From NCBI GenBank assembly GCA_016191165.1, contig JACPPF010000095.1, positions 1 to 51,260 on the forward strand: DNA of 51,260 nt, in the 5' to 3' direction. This DNA is from Planctomycetota bacterium. Its GTDB lineage: Bacteria; Planctomycetota; Planctomycetia; Gemmatales; Gemmataceae. Under the pieces are notes generated by a model. It was not told the DNA's origin. It worked only from the letters and a program-made list of their open reading frames with translations, and ran no database searches. Below are positions 25,647-33,217 of this stretch, in pieces (the stretch's first letter is position 1; the number at the start of each line of letters is the position of its first letter). Made by a program: the position numbers and the translations under genes.

Positions 25647-26795
25647 ATGCGTCGCCAGGGATGGTCAAGCGTGTGCGTTGTTGGGCTGGGCAGCTGCCTC
25701 CTCGCCGGCTGTGCGAGTCTGCCCGAATATGCCGTGCCCACCAGCACGATGTCCGACAACATCAGCGAACGCGCCCCCGCGCGCGTCGTCCGGCCGCAGA
25801 TGCAAGATGGGCCGGGCGTCACGTTGCAACGGCCGAATATTTCGCCACCTCCGCCTGATTCCGGCGTGGCGCCGGCGAGCCTGTCCAGCCGCGGCATCGT
25901 GCGCGTCAGCGTTCGGGCGTGGGTCAACGGTCGGCCGATCTTCGTGGATGAATTAATGCAGGAAGCCGGCCCAGGCCTGGAGCAGGCGCGACGCCTGGGC
26001 AAGGAAACGGAACACTTCAACACCAGCCTCAATGAGTTGATCGACCGGGAATTGATGTATCAAGACGCGGTGAAGAAGCTGGAGAAAAACAATTCTCACA
26101 CCCTGGAAAAGATGCGCGAATACGTGGATCGGGAATTCGACAAGACCATGGACAACATGAGGAAAGCCAAATACCCCGACGCCGACATCAACCGGCTTAC
26201 GCCGATCATGCGACGCATGATGGAGCGCAACATCATCTCTACGGAATATGCCCGCAGTCGGATCTTGCCCACCGTCCAATCGCTCATCGGGCTGGCGCAG
26301 ATTCGAGAATATTATGATGAGCATCTGAAGGAATTCCGCTCCGTGGACCGCATCGAATGGCAAAATGTTTTCATCCCGCTCAGCCCCAATCTGCCGACGG
26401 TTGATGACGCCCGGCGTTTCGCGGAAGAGTTGATCAATCGTTGTCAGCGGAATGACGACTTTGAGCGGCTCATGGTTTACAACGAGGGCGACAGCAAGCT
26501 GCGCCGTGGCAGTGGGCTGGGGCAGAAACGTGGCGAAATCCGGCCCGCCGAGCTTGAGGAATACCTGTTCAAACTCAAGGAAGGCGAAATCGGACCGGTC
26601 GTGGCATTCCCCACGGGCGTCCACCTGTTTCGGGTGACCAAACGCGAATATGAGGGGCAATTACCCTTGAACGTGGAGATTCAAAAACGAATTCGTAAGG
26701 AGTTGGAGTTCAAACTCTATCAACGCGAGTATCGCCGGATTGCCCGGGAACTTCGGCAACGCGCGGTCTGGCGGATCGAGCGGGAAACGCAATGA
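25647..26795 (+). CDS. Parvulin/SurA-like peptidyl-prolyl isomerase lipoprotein
   Basis: 382 residues from ATG 25647, with GGGAGG 6 bases upstream; the earlier in-frame start would translate the family D repeat. A lipoprotein signal peptide ends in LLAGC (C22). A Pro-rich linker (SPPPPDSGVAPASL) leads to a SurA-type chaperone N-domain (RAWVNGRPIFVDELMQEAGP, helical ELIDRELMYQDAVKKLEKN), then a parvulin-like domain (WQNVFIPLS, EELINRCQRNDDFERLMVYN, GSGLGQKRGEI, LKEGEIGPVVAFPTGVHLFR). It likely helps fold outer-membrane or exported proteins while anchored in a membrane. Key parvulin active-site residues were not checked in an alignment. Confidence 0.82.
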   Translation: MRRQGWSSVCVVGLGSCLLAGCASLPEYAVPTSTMSDNISERAPARVVRPQMQDGPGVTLQRPNISPPPPDSGVAPASLSSRGIVRVSVRAWVNGRPIFVDELMQEAGPGLEQARRLGKETEHFNTSLNELIDRELMYQDAVKKLEKNNSHTLEKMREYVDREFDKTMDNMRKAKYPDADINRLTPIMRRMMERNIISTEYARSRILPTVQSLIGLAQIREYYDEHLKEFRSVDRIEWQNVFIPLSPNLPTVDDARRFAEELINRCQRNDDFERLMVYNEGDSKLRRGSGLGQKRGEIRPAELEEYLFKLKEGEIGPVVAFPTGVHLFRVTKREYEGQLPLNVEIQKRIRKELEFKLYQREYRRIARELRQRAVWRIERETQ

Positions 26796-26845
26796 GCTAC
26801 AAGTCCAGGATCTGCAGACCTTGCAAGGTTCTGGTGAAGGTCATG

Positions 26846-26974
26846 GCGAGCCGCCGGGCTTTTCCCGGCGGTGCATCCGGGTCCGGGATAGTTCACCGCC
26901 GGGACAAGCCCGGCGGCTCGCTGATTGCTTGTTAGCCGAGAATCGGGGGTTTGTTGCGCTCACCCCTGGGTTTG
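26846..26974. repeat. GC-rich inverted repeat plus family A copy
   Basis: 26846-26921 is an inverted pair: GCGAGCCGCCGGGCTTTTCC + CGGCGG, and its reverse ending GCCCGGCGGCTCGC. 26944-26974 is a degenerate family A copy (TTTGTTGCGCTCACCCCTGG) of the element seen at 35381, 46374 and 48967. Both lie between the isomerase gene and the opposing lipoprotein gene. Confidence 0.7.
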
Positions 26975-26975
26975 C

Positions 26976-27011
26976 GGAAAAAGCCCGCGCGAAATCGTTT
27001 CGCGCGGGCTT
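26976..27011 (-). terminator. Rho-independent terminator for the coiled-coil lipoprotein gene
   Basis: A perfect 14-bp stem (AAGCCCGCGCGAAA / TTTCGCGCGGGCTT) with a 3-base loop is followed on the minus strand by TTTTTCC. It lies 40 bases after the stop of the minus-strand lipoprotein gene. Confidence 0.75.
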
Positions 27012-27050
27012 CGAGCCACAGTTGTTGTTGCCAAAGGGGCCGATGGGTGC

Positions 27051-27497
27051 TTACTCGTTCCGCCGCGAAGCGGGGATGATCGTCGTATTGGCGCCGGGGG
27101 CCTGGTTGTTCAGGGCGGCGTCCATGCGGCCTGCCAGTGCTTGCAGGTCTTTGGTGAATTGCACGAGGTTGTTTTGTGCGGCGTCCCGTTCCTGAATGCG
27201 GGCGGCGACCTGTTTGCGGAGGGTATCGCGTTCGGTTGTGATGGCGGCGACCTGATCGCTCAATTCCGTTTTCTCTTTTTCGAGTGATACCCGTCGCGTT
27301 TCGATCTGGGCCAACTTCTTGCGATGAAGTTCGTGTGTGGCCTGCAGGGTCCGATAATCGGCTTCCAGCTTGGAATAGCGGGATTCAAGTTCGTTGATCT
27401 TGGCGCTGATGGCTCCCGTTTTTTGCTGGCTGCATCCCCAGGTTCCCATCACGCACAACAGGAAAGCCACGATATACCAGGGTTTGATCTGATTCAT
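27051..27497 (-). CDS. Coiled-coil lipoprotein of unknown function
   Basis: 148 residues. A lipoprotein signal peptide (WYIVAFLLCVMGTWGC, lipid-bearing Cys22) is followed by a long heptad-rich coiled coil (INELESRYSKLEADYRTLQA, LEKEKTELSDQVAAITTERD, RKQVAARIQERDAAQNNLVQ). GGAGGAG stands 8 bases before the ATG. It may be a structural protein between inner membrane and outer layers; no catalytic motif is present. The 261 bases upstream hold no clear gene. Confidence 0.8.
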   Translation of the reverse strand: MNQIKPWYIVAFLLCVMGTWGCSQQKTGAISAKINELESRYSKLEADYRTLQATHELHRKKLAQIETRRVSLEKEKTELSDQVAAITTERDTLRKQVAARIQERDAAQNNLVQFTKDLQALAGRMDAALNNQAPGANTTIIPASRRNE

Positions 27498-27758
27498 GCG
27501 AACGACTCCTCCGAAGGATTCTCAGCGGGGGCGTCCCCTGAGATGTTTGGCCAGAATGGATTGAACCGTTGTTTGGAATTCTGTTCGGATCGCAAACTTG
27601 GAGAGCGGCTGAACATCTTGCTTATCTTTCCTTGTTTGTGACCGCGACAAACATTACTTCGGCACGCATCGCGTCGTAACTTCACCCAGTTTAAGCAAAT
27701 TTCTAAATCGGAAATGTTCGCGGAGAATCGCCAGGTTGGCCAGGCGGCCTGACTTGCC

Positions 27759-28682
27759 CTAACGCCCACGGCGTTCGAGGAATTGTTGAATGGCCAGGGC
27801 CCAGCGCTGACATTCCTCTGGCGGAACTGCCACGGGAGCGAACTTCGCCCGATCGCAGTAGGCGAAGAACTCCGTCAAAAATCGCCGTTCCTCGGCGTCG
27901 AGATCGGGACATGCTTGCAGGCAGGTATTAAATTCGGGAGTGGTGCGTCGGCGCGCGGGAAGGCCGAACCGGCGTTCGAGGTAGACGCGCACGAGAAGGT
28001 GCAAAAGGGAGAAAAAGCGTTTGCCCTGGCCCGTTGCCGCGTTACGCTTGGCCCCCAGGCGGTGTAATGCCGACAGGGCGGCGGCTTCGTGTGAATGGAC
28101 CACCGGTCGCTTCAACAAACGGCGGGTCAACCACGCTGTCACCGGGACCAGGGCCAGCAGGCTGCCGCCAAGGAGCCAAAAGATCCATGCGGTGCTCGCA
28201 GGCGCCACGGGCGCGGGCTCCTCGACATCGGTGATGCCACGCAGCGTCGCCGGAGGTGGCGTGCGAACCTGAAACCAGATCGGTTGCCAGGACACGGTCA
28301 TCGCGTCCTTGCTTGCCGAACCATAGGTGACATCCGGAAAGGCGAAGGCGACCTTGCCCGGCTGGCGCGGCGCGAAGCGATACGACAATCGACAGCGCTC
28401 CCGATTGGCCCCGACCGCTTCGCGCGTCAACCCGGAGCGAGTGACCAGTTGCCATTTCGCGTCCGTGGCGAGTTGAAGCGGCGCCGTCGGCGTGGGCAGC
28501 GGTGTGGGTCCTTCCACGGTAAGCGTGACCGTGATCCAGTCCGCTAGGCCAAGCGTTGGCTCGGCGGCGTCCCAGCGGACTTGCAACCGGGCGGCGCCGC
28601 GCTGCTGGACGACCTCTCCCGCGGCGACCGGAGCGCAAAGGCCGAAAAGGCAGGACAAAAGTAATGAGCCACATCGATTCAT
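27759..28682 (-). CDS. BatD-like membrane protein (partner of DUF58/BatA-type protein)
   Basis: 307 residues. A signal peptide (LLLSCLFGLCAPVAAG) leads to a beta-rich extracytoplasmic domain (ADWITVTLTVEGPTPLPTPT, SYRFAPRQPGKVAFAFPDVT), then one transmembrane helix (about 165-185, WIFWLLGGSLLALVPVTAWL) and a cytoplasmic helical tail (FFSLLHLLVRVYLERRFGLP, FLTEFFAYCDRAKFAP). This arrangement matches BatD-like/DUF4381-type proteins of MoxR-DUF58 clusters. Its ATG overlaps the stop of the DUF58 gene by 4 bases (ATGA), so the two are translationally coupled. A MoxR ATPase gene is not seen nearby. Confidence 0.75.
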   Translation of the reverse strand: MNRCGSLLLSCLFGLCAPVAAGEVVQQRGAARLQVRWDAAEPTLGLADWITVTLTVEGPTPLPTPTAPLQLATDAKWQLVTRSGLTREAVGANRERCRLSYRFAPRQPGKVAFAFPDVTYGSASKDAMTVSWQPIWFQVRTPPPATLRGITDVEEPAPVAPASTAWIFWLLGGSLLALVPVTAWLTRRLLKRPVVHSHEAAALSALHRLGAKRNAATGQGKRFFSLLHLLVRVYLERRFGLPARRRTTPEFNTCLQACPDLDAEERRFLTEFFAYCDRAKFAPVAVPPEECQRWALAIQQFLERRGR

Positions 28683-29563
28683 GAATGTCTCAGCCGGCGA
28701 TCTCGCTGTTCAAAAAAACGCATCAGGTCGTCCAGGTGTCGGCCCCGGGTGGACGTCTCGAGCAAATCGATCCGGTGTGCTCGCGTCCATTGCTTGAACG
28801 CGTCAAGCCAGCTGTGGCGATCATTCTGAATGGCGCGTTGAAATTCCCGGCACGACGTGTCCACGAGTCGGCTTTGGCCCGTCTCGGCGTCCTGGGTTTC
28901 CAGAAGCCCGACATCGGGGAGCGCCTCCTCGCGCGGATCGAGGATCGGGACGGCGACCGTGTCATGCGTCCGGGCCATCCGGCGCATCGCCTGCTCGTAG
29001 CCCGTGTCGAGGAAATCGCTGAAGACGAATACCAGGGAGCGCCGCTTCAGAATTTTGTTGAGGTAATCCAGCCCGGCCGACAGGTTCGTGCCTTTTCTCT
29101 GAGGCACGTGGACGAACAGATCGCGAATGAGCCGCAGCGCATGCCGAGGCCCCTTGCGTGGCGGCACGTATCGTTCGACCGAATTGGTCACGAGGGCCAG
29201 GCCGACCTTGTCGTTGTTGCTGACCGCGCACAACGTCAGCAGGGCCGCGATCTCGGCGACCACTTCGCGTTTGGTTTGGTCGAGCGTTCCGAATGACATG
29301 CTGGCGCTAACGTCCATCAGAAGAACGACGGTCAACTCCCGTTCCTCGACATGGCGTTTGATGAACGGATGCCCCATGCGAGCGGTGACGTTCCAGTCGA
29401 TGGAGCGGATCTCATCTCCGGGCTGGTATTCGCGCACCTCTTCAAACGCGATGCCGGCTCCCTTGAACACGCTGCGATACGCTCCGCCGAGCGGATCCTC
29501 GACGGCTCGCCGCGCTCGTAGATGCAAACGGCGCACCTGGCGCAACACTTCGCGGGTCAGCAT
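28679..29563 (-). CDS. DUF58 protein with VWA-like domain
   Basis: 294 residues from ATG 29563, with GGAG 5 bases upstream; an earlier start adds an unlikely 26-residue lead. The DUF58 signature FEEVREYQPGDEIRSIDWNV occupies about 45-65, followed by a VWA-like fold with a MIDAS-type DVSASMSFG (about 87) and TNLSAGLDYLNKIL. DUF58 proteins occur with MoxR AAA+ ATPases and BatA/BatD partners in envelope-stress or metal-insertion systems. The overlapping downstream gene is BatD-like, but no MoxR is in the window. Confidence 0.85.
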   Translation of the reverse strand: MLTREVLRQVRRLHLRARRAVEDPLGGAYRSVFKGAGIAFEEVREYQPGDEIRSIDWNVTARMGHPFIKRHVEERELTVVLLMDVSASMSFGTLDQTKREVVAEIAALLTLCAVSNNDKVGLALVTNSVERYVPPRKGPRHALRLIRDLFVHVPQRKGTNLSAGLDYLNKILKRRSLVFVFSDFLDTGYEQAMRRMARTHDTVAVPILDPREEALPDVGLLETQDAETGQSRLVDTSCREFQRAIQNDRHSWLDAFKQWTRAHRIDLLETSTRGRHLDDLMRFFEQRDRRLRHS

Positions 29564-29603
29564 GAAGGCTCCGTTTTCCTCGGTTTTGTTTTGTGAAATG
29601 TCA

Positions 29604-31103
29604 TTACGCCTCATCACGATAATAAGCAATGGTCGCGGCAACGGCCCGGCGCCAATTGCGCAGCTTGCGCTCCCGTTGTTCCTGATTCCAGGTTGGCTCG
29701 AATCGCTGGCTCGACAGGGTCATTTTTCGTATCGCGTCCAGGTCAGGCCAAACGCCGACCTGGAGGCCGGCGAGGAACGCAGCCCCCAGCGCGGTCGCTT
29801 CCTTCTCCAGGGCTGGAAGGACCGGTAGTCCTAGCAGATCGGCTTGACATTGGAGAAACCAGGCGTTGCGCGACATGCCGCCGTCCACGCGCAACCCATC
29901 GAGCGGAACGCCCGTGTCCAGGTCGGCGGCGGCAATCAAATCGACCACCTGCAGGGCCACACCCTCCAGCGCCGCCCGCGCCAGGTCGGCCGGCGAGGTC
30001 TTGCGTGTCAACCCAAACAAGACGCCGCGCGCTTCGGGAATCCAGTGCGGCGCACCCAGGCCCACCAGGCCGGGAACGAACAACGTCGGCTCCTCAGGAG
30101 ACGAGCGGGTCGCCAGCGCCTCACTGTCGCTTGCTCGCGCCAGCAGATGTAAGCCGTCGCGCAACCATTGAATTGCCGCCCCGGCGACAAAGACGCTTCC
30201 TTCCAGCACATATTGCGGCGTCGTGTCGGTCATGGCCGCCAGGCTGCTGAGCAACCGATGCTGAGAGCGGATCGGTTTCACCCCCGTATTGAGCAGGAAG
30301 AAGGCGCCGGTGCCATAGGTGCATTTCCCCTCACCGGTGCGAAAGCCCCCCTGCCCGAAAAGGGCGGCCTGCTGGTCGCCAGCGATGCCGCAAATCGGGA
30401 TGCCGGCGGGCAGAAAAGGCAGAGCGGCCGTGACGCCGAATCGGCTCACGCTCGGTTTCGCGTCGGGAAGTATCGCTTCGGGGACGTCGAAATACCGGCA
30501 CAATTCGGTATCCCAGCGTGCGGTGTGCAGATTCATCAACAGGGTGCGGGACGCATTGGAGTAATCCGTCGCGTGAACGGCTCCGCCGGTCAGATTCCAT
30601 AATAGCCAGCTGTCGATCGTGCCGACCGCGAGGTGTCCGGATTTGGCTCGAGATTGAATGGTCGGATCGTTTTCAAGAAGCCAGCGAATTTTTGTCGCGG
30701 AAAAATAGGGATCCAGAACCAGGCCGGTGCGTTCGAATAGCCAGGGTTCGTCCGCGTGGTGTTCCTTGCAAAAGGCGGCGGTGCGCCTGTCCTGCCAGAC
30801 GATGCCCGGGGCCACGGGTTGACTGGTGGCGCGGTCCCAAAGGACGACAGTTTCGCGCTGGTTGGTCAGGCCGATGCCCGCCAGTTCTTGCGGCGCAATT
30901 CGCGCCTGCGCAAGCGCTTCCGGAACGACCTCGGCCACGGTTTGCCAGATTCCCAGCGGATCATGTTCGACCCAGCCCGGTTTTGGATAATGTTGGCGAA
31001 ATTCCCGACCGACACTAGCGATCCCCTGCCCTAGTTCGTTGAATATGGCCGCGCGTGTGCTCGTGGTCCCTTGATCGATGGCCAGAATATACGCGGAACC
31101 CAT
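29604..31103 (-). CDS. glpK: Glycerol kinase
   Basis: 499 residues from ATG 31103, with GGTGGAG 8 bases upstream, matching the usual glycerol kinase length. FGGY-type carbohydrate kinase: glycerol + ATP to glycerol-3-phosphate. Motifs: phosphate-1 loop DQGTTSTRAAIF (10-21), substrate region GLTNQRETVVLWDR, IVWQDRR, GTIDSWLLW, YSNASRTLL, GIAGDQQAALFGQ, and adenosine-binding VDGGMSRNAWFLQCQADLLG. No glpF or glpD adjoins, so context gives no further detail. A 4-base gap-like region separates it from the DUF58 gene's 5' side (40 bases), and co-transcription is possible. Confidence 0.95.
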   Translation of the reverse strand: MGSAYILAIDQGTTSTRAAIFNELGQGIASVGREFRQHYPKPGWVEHDPLGIWQTVAEVVPEALAQARIAPQELAGIGLTNQRETVVLWDRATSQPVAPGIVWQDRRTAAFCKEHHADEPWLFERTGLVLDPYFSATKIRWLLENDPTIQSRAKSGHLAVGTIDSWLLWNLTGGAVHATDYSNASRTLLMNLHTARWDTELCRYFDVPEAILPDAKPSVSRFGVTAALPFLPAGIPICGIAGDQQAALFGQGGFRTGEGKCTYGTGAFFLLNTGVKPIRSQHRLLSSLAAMTDTTPQYVLEGSVFVAGAAIQWLRDGLHLLARASDSEALATRSSPEEPTLFVPGLVGLGAPHWIPEARGVLFGLTRKTSPADLARAALEGVALQVVDLIAAADLDTGVPLDGLRVDGGMSRNAWFLQCQADLLGLPVLPALEKEATALGAAFLAGLQVGVWPDLDAIRKMTLSSQRFEPTWNQEQRERKLRNWRRAVAATIAYYRDEA

Positions 31104-31289
31104 GGCAATCACTCCACCCAGGCCGCATGCGGTTTGACAACAACCGGGCGGGCTGCGACGCGAAACCGTATGCGCTACGATCCGAAAGCTGAAAATTACC
31201 CGAAACACGCGCCCGAGGCAAAAAAATAATCTACACTTGCGCGTGCCTCTTGACTGTACAAGAGAACCGCGGCACAAGGGACCACGGCC

Positions 31290-32315
31290 ATGGCATTGGT
31301 TTGTCCGGAATGCAAACAGATTTTCGAGCAAAACGGCATCTGTCCGCTTTGTAATGTCGTGTTGCTTTATCACGCGCCCAACTTGAAGCCCGAGGCCTCG
31401 CCGTCATCCCTGAGTGCGGATTTACCAGCTGAATGGCAACAGACCCCGTGGGGTAAAATCTTCGTTGGCCTCATCCTGGCGCTGGGCCTGAGCTTCGGAT
31501 TGCAACAGATGCTCACCGCCGGCTTCTTGGCGACGGGGGATTGGGGCGACGTCTGGAATACGCTTCTTGGCATCGTCCTGCACCACGCCGTCCTGGCGGT
31601 CAGCCTGCTGGTCGGCGGCATGCTTTCGGGGGCGGGACAGTCGCGCGGCATCGTTTATGGCGCCCTGGTCGGTTTCGCCAGCGGGATCATCTCGTCGGCG
31701 TTTCAGTATGCCCGGGGAGAATCCTATTCGCCCATGCTGGCCACGGCCGTGCCGTTGATCCACCTGGCGACCGGCGCCTTGGGCGGCGCGCTGGGCATGT
31801 TGATCTGGAGGCCGACGCCGCGGTTGCCGGAACTCGACTCCTCAACGCCAACGCCGGTGGTCGTTTCAAATCTCAATGCCACGCTGGCGAATCTGTTCGC
31901 GGGTCAGTTGCATGTGGGCCGAATTTGCGCCGGCGCATTCGTTGCCGTGATGGGCGTGGTGTGGTCGAAGGCCATTCTGGATTTTCTGTTGCGTGCGACC
32001 AATGGTTCGTTGACGATCTCCTCGCAGTTGCAGGCGCAACTGGTCGGCATGGAGATCATCGCCCTGGTCGCCCTGGTCGGTTCAGGCTTTGCCGGCGCCA
32101 CAACGCGCAACGGTTTGAAGCAAGGTTTGTTCGTCGGACTTGCCACCGCGGCCATCGTCCTGGGCATCCAGATTTCCAGTCCCCGGTTTACGTTGGAATC
32201 CGCCGTCTTCACCGACGCCGGCCTGATCACGGTCTCCATGATCGGCGGCTGGTTCGGCGGGCAACTCTTTCCTCCGGTCGGCGAAAAACGCCGCCGACGC
32301 CTGTGGAACGCGTAG
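31290..32315 (+). CDS. Zinc-ribbon multi-helix membrane protein of unknown function
   Basis: 341 residues. An N-terminal zinc ribbon (CPEC at 5-8, CPLC at 18-21) is followed by about eight hydrophobic segments (FVGLILALGLSFGLQ, AVLAVSLLVGGMLSGAG, GALVGFASGIISSAF, GALGGALGMLIW, AGAFVAVMGVVWSKAI, MEIIALVALVGSGFAG, GLFVGLATAAIVLGIQ, LITVSMIGGWFGGQLF). The layout is common in planctomycete membrane proteins with no assigned function. AAGGGA lies upstream of the ATG. It is divergent from glpK. Confidence 0.78.
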   Translation: MALVCPECKQIFEQNGICPLCNVVLLYHAPNLKPEASPSSLSADLPAEWQQTPWGKIFVGLILALGLSFGLQQMLTAGFLATGDWGDVWNTLLGIVLHHAVLAVSLLVGGMLSGAGQSRGIVYGALVGFASGIISSAFQYARGESYSPMLATAVPLIHLATGALGGALGMLIWRPTPRLPELDSSTPTPVVVSNLNATLANLFAGQLHVGRICAGAFVAVMGVVWSKAILDFLLRATNGSLTISSQLQAQLVGMEIIALVALVGSGFAGATTRNGLKQGLFVGLATAAIVLGIQISSPRFTLESAVFTDAGLITVSMIGGWFGGQLFPPVGEKRRRRLWNA

Positions 32316-32318
32316 GAC

Positions 32319-32390
32319 GGCGAGCGTCGAGGCGTGAGCCCGACGTGGCCCGGCTCGCGCTCACGTCGGGCTTACACCTTGACGCTCGCC
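32319..32390. repeat. Long imperfect inverted repeat downstream of the zinc-ribbon gene
   Basis: Arms GGCGAGCGTCGAGGCGTGAG + CCCGACGTG and CACGTCGGG + CTTACACCTTGACGCTCGCC pair with few mismatches around GCCCGGCTCGCGCT. It starts 4 bases after the stop codon and may end transcription or belong to the repeat families. Confidence 0.75.
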
Positions 32391-32455
32391 CAAATTGCTC
32401 TCGCCCCCCACCCTCCGCTTGCTAGATTGAAAGCAACTTGCCGGGAGGGGCCGCG

Positions 32456-33145
32456 ATGCCAGATTTTACCTATGCCCAGATCGCCAAGATGATCGATCAT
32501 TCGTTGCTTCAGCCGCAGCTGACGGATGCCGAACTGGTGGCCGGCTGCATGTTGGCGCGCGAAAATGATGTCGCCTCGGTCTGCATCAAGCCCTATGCGG
32601 TCCCCCTGGCACGTGATCTTCTCGCCGGCTCCACCGTCGCCGTCAGCACGACGATTGGTTTCCCACACGGCGGACATTCCACCCCCATGAAGATGGCCGA
32701 GGCCGTCGAGGCAACCCTGGACGGCGCGCTCGAACTCGATATGGTCGTCAACATTGGCAAGGTGTTGAGCAAGGACTGGGACTACGTGCGCGAGGACATT
32801 CGCAGCGTCGTCGAGATCGCGCATGGGCGCAACGCGCTGGTCAAGGTAATCTTCGAGAACTGCTTTCTGCAAGACGAACAAAAGGAAATGCTGTGTCAAA
32901 TCTGTGGCGAAGTCAATGCCGACTTCGTGAAGACCTCGACTGGCTACGGCTCGACCGGCGTCACAGATGCCGACCTGACCCTGATGCGCCGCCACAGCCC
33001 GGCGACCGTCCAGGTGAAGGCGGCGGGAGGCGTGCGCACCTTCGACCGTTTGCTGGAAGTACGTGCCCTTGGCGTCACGCGCGTCGGCGCCACGGCGACC
33101 AAGGCCATTCTTGACGCGTGCCGGGCGAGCCTTGAGCAAGGGTAG
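32456..33145 (+). CDS. deoC: Deoxyribose-phosphate aldolase
   Basis: 229 residues from ATG 32456, with GGGAGGGG upstream. Class I aldolase: 2-deoxyribose-5-phosphate to glyceraldehyde-3-phosphate + acetaldehyde, in deoxynucleoside breakdown. Catalytic residues are visible: Schiff-base Lys159 in FVKTSTGYG, Asp95 in LELDMVVNIG, and Lys188 in VKAAGGVR. MIDHSLLQP near the start is typical. The gene stands alone, converging on the decaheme cytochrome gene. Confidence 0.95.
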   Translation: MPDFTYAQIAKMIDHSLLQPQLTDAELVAGCMLARENDVASVCIKPYAVPLARDLLAGSTVAVSTTIGFPHGGHSTPMKMAEAVEATLDGALELDMVVNIGKVLSKDWDYVREDIRSVVEIAHGRNALVKVIFENCFLQDEQKEMLCQICGEVNADFVKTSTGYGSTGVTDADLTLMRRHSPATVQVKAAGGVRTFDRLLEVRALGVTRVGATATKAILDACRASLEQG

Positions 33146-33181
33146 GCAAAAGCCTCGCCTATTTGTCCTCGCGCGGCCGAT

Positions 33182-33203
33182 CCCGCAGCCTTTCGGCTGC
33201 GGG
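33182..33203. terminator. Hairpin between converging deoC and cytochrome genes
   Basis: CCCGCAGCC-TTTC-GGCTGCGGG is a 9-bp perfect stem with a tetraloop (GAAA on the minus strand). It sits 36 bases after deoC and 14 bases after the cytochrome stop. There is no clear T tract, so termination is possible but not certain. Confidence 0.35.
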
Positions 33204-33217
33204 CTTGGGTTCTCCCG

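Noticed and set aside
27494-27769. 91-residue minus-strand open frame between the BatD-like and coiled-coil lipoprotein genes
   Set aside because: No ribosome site, no domain, low-quality composition, and it overlaps the starts and ends of better genes; probably promoter region.
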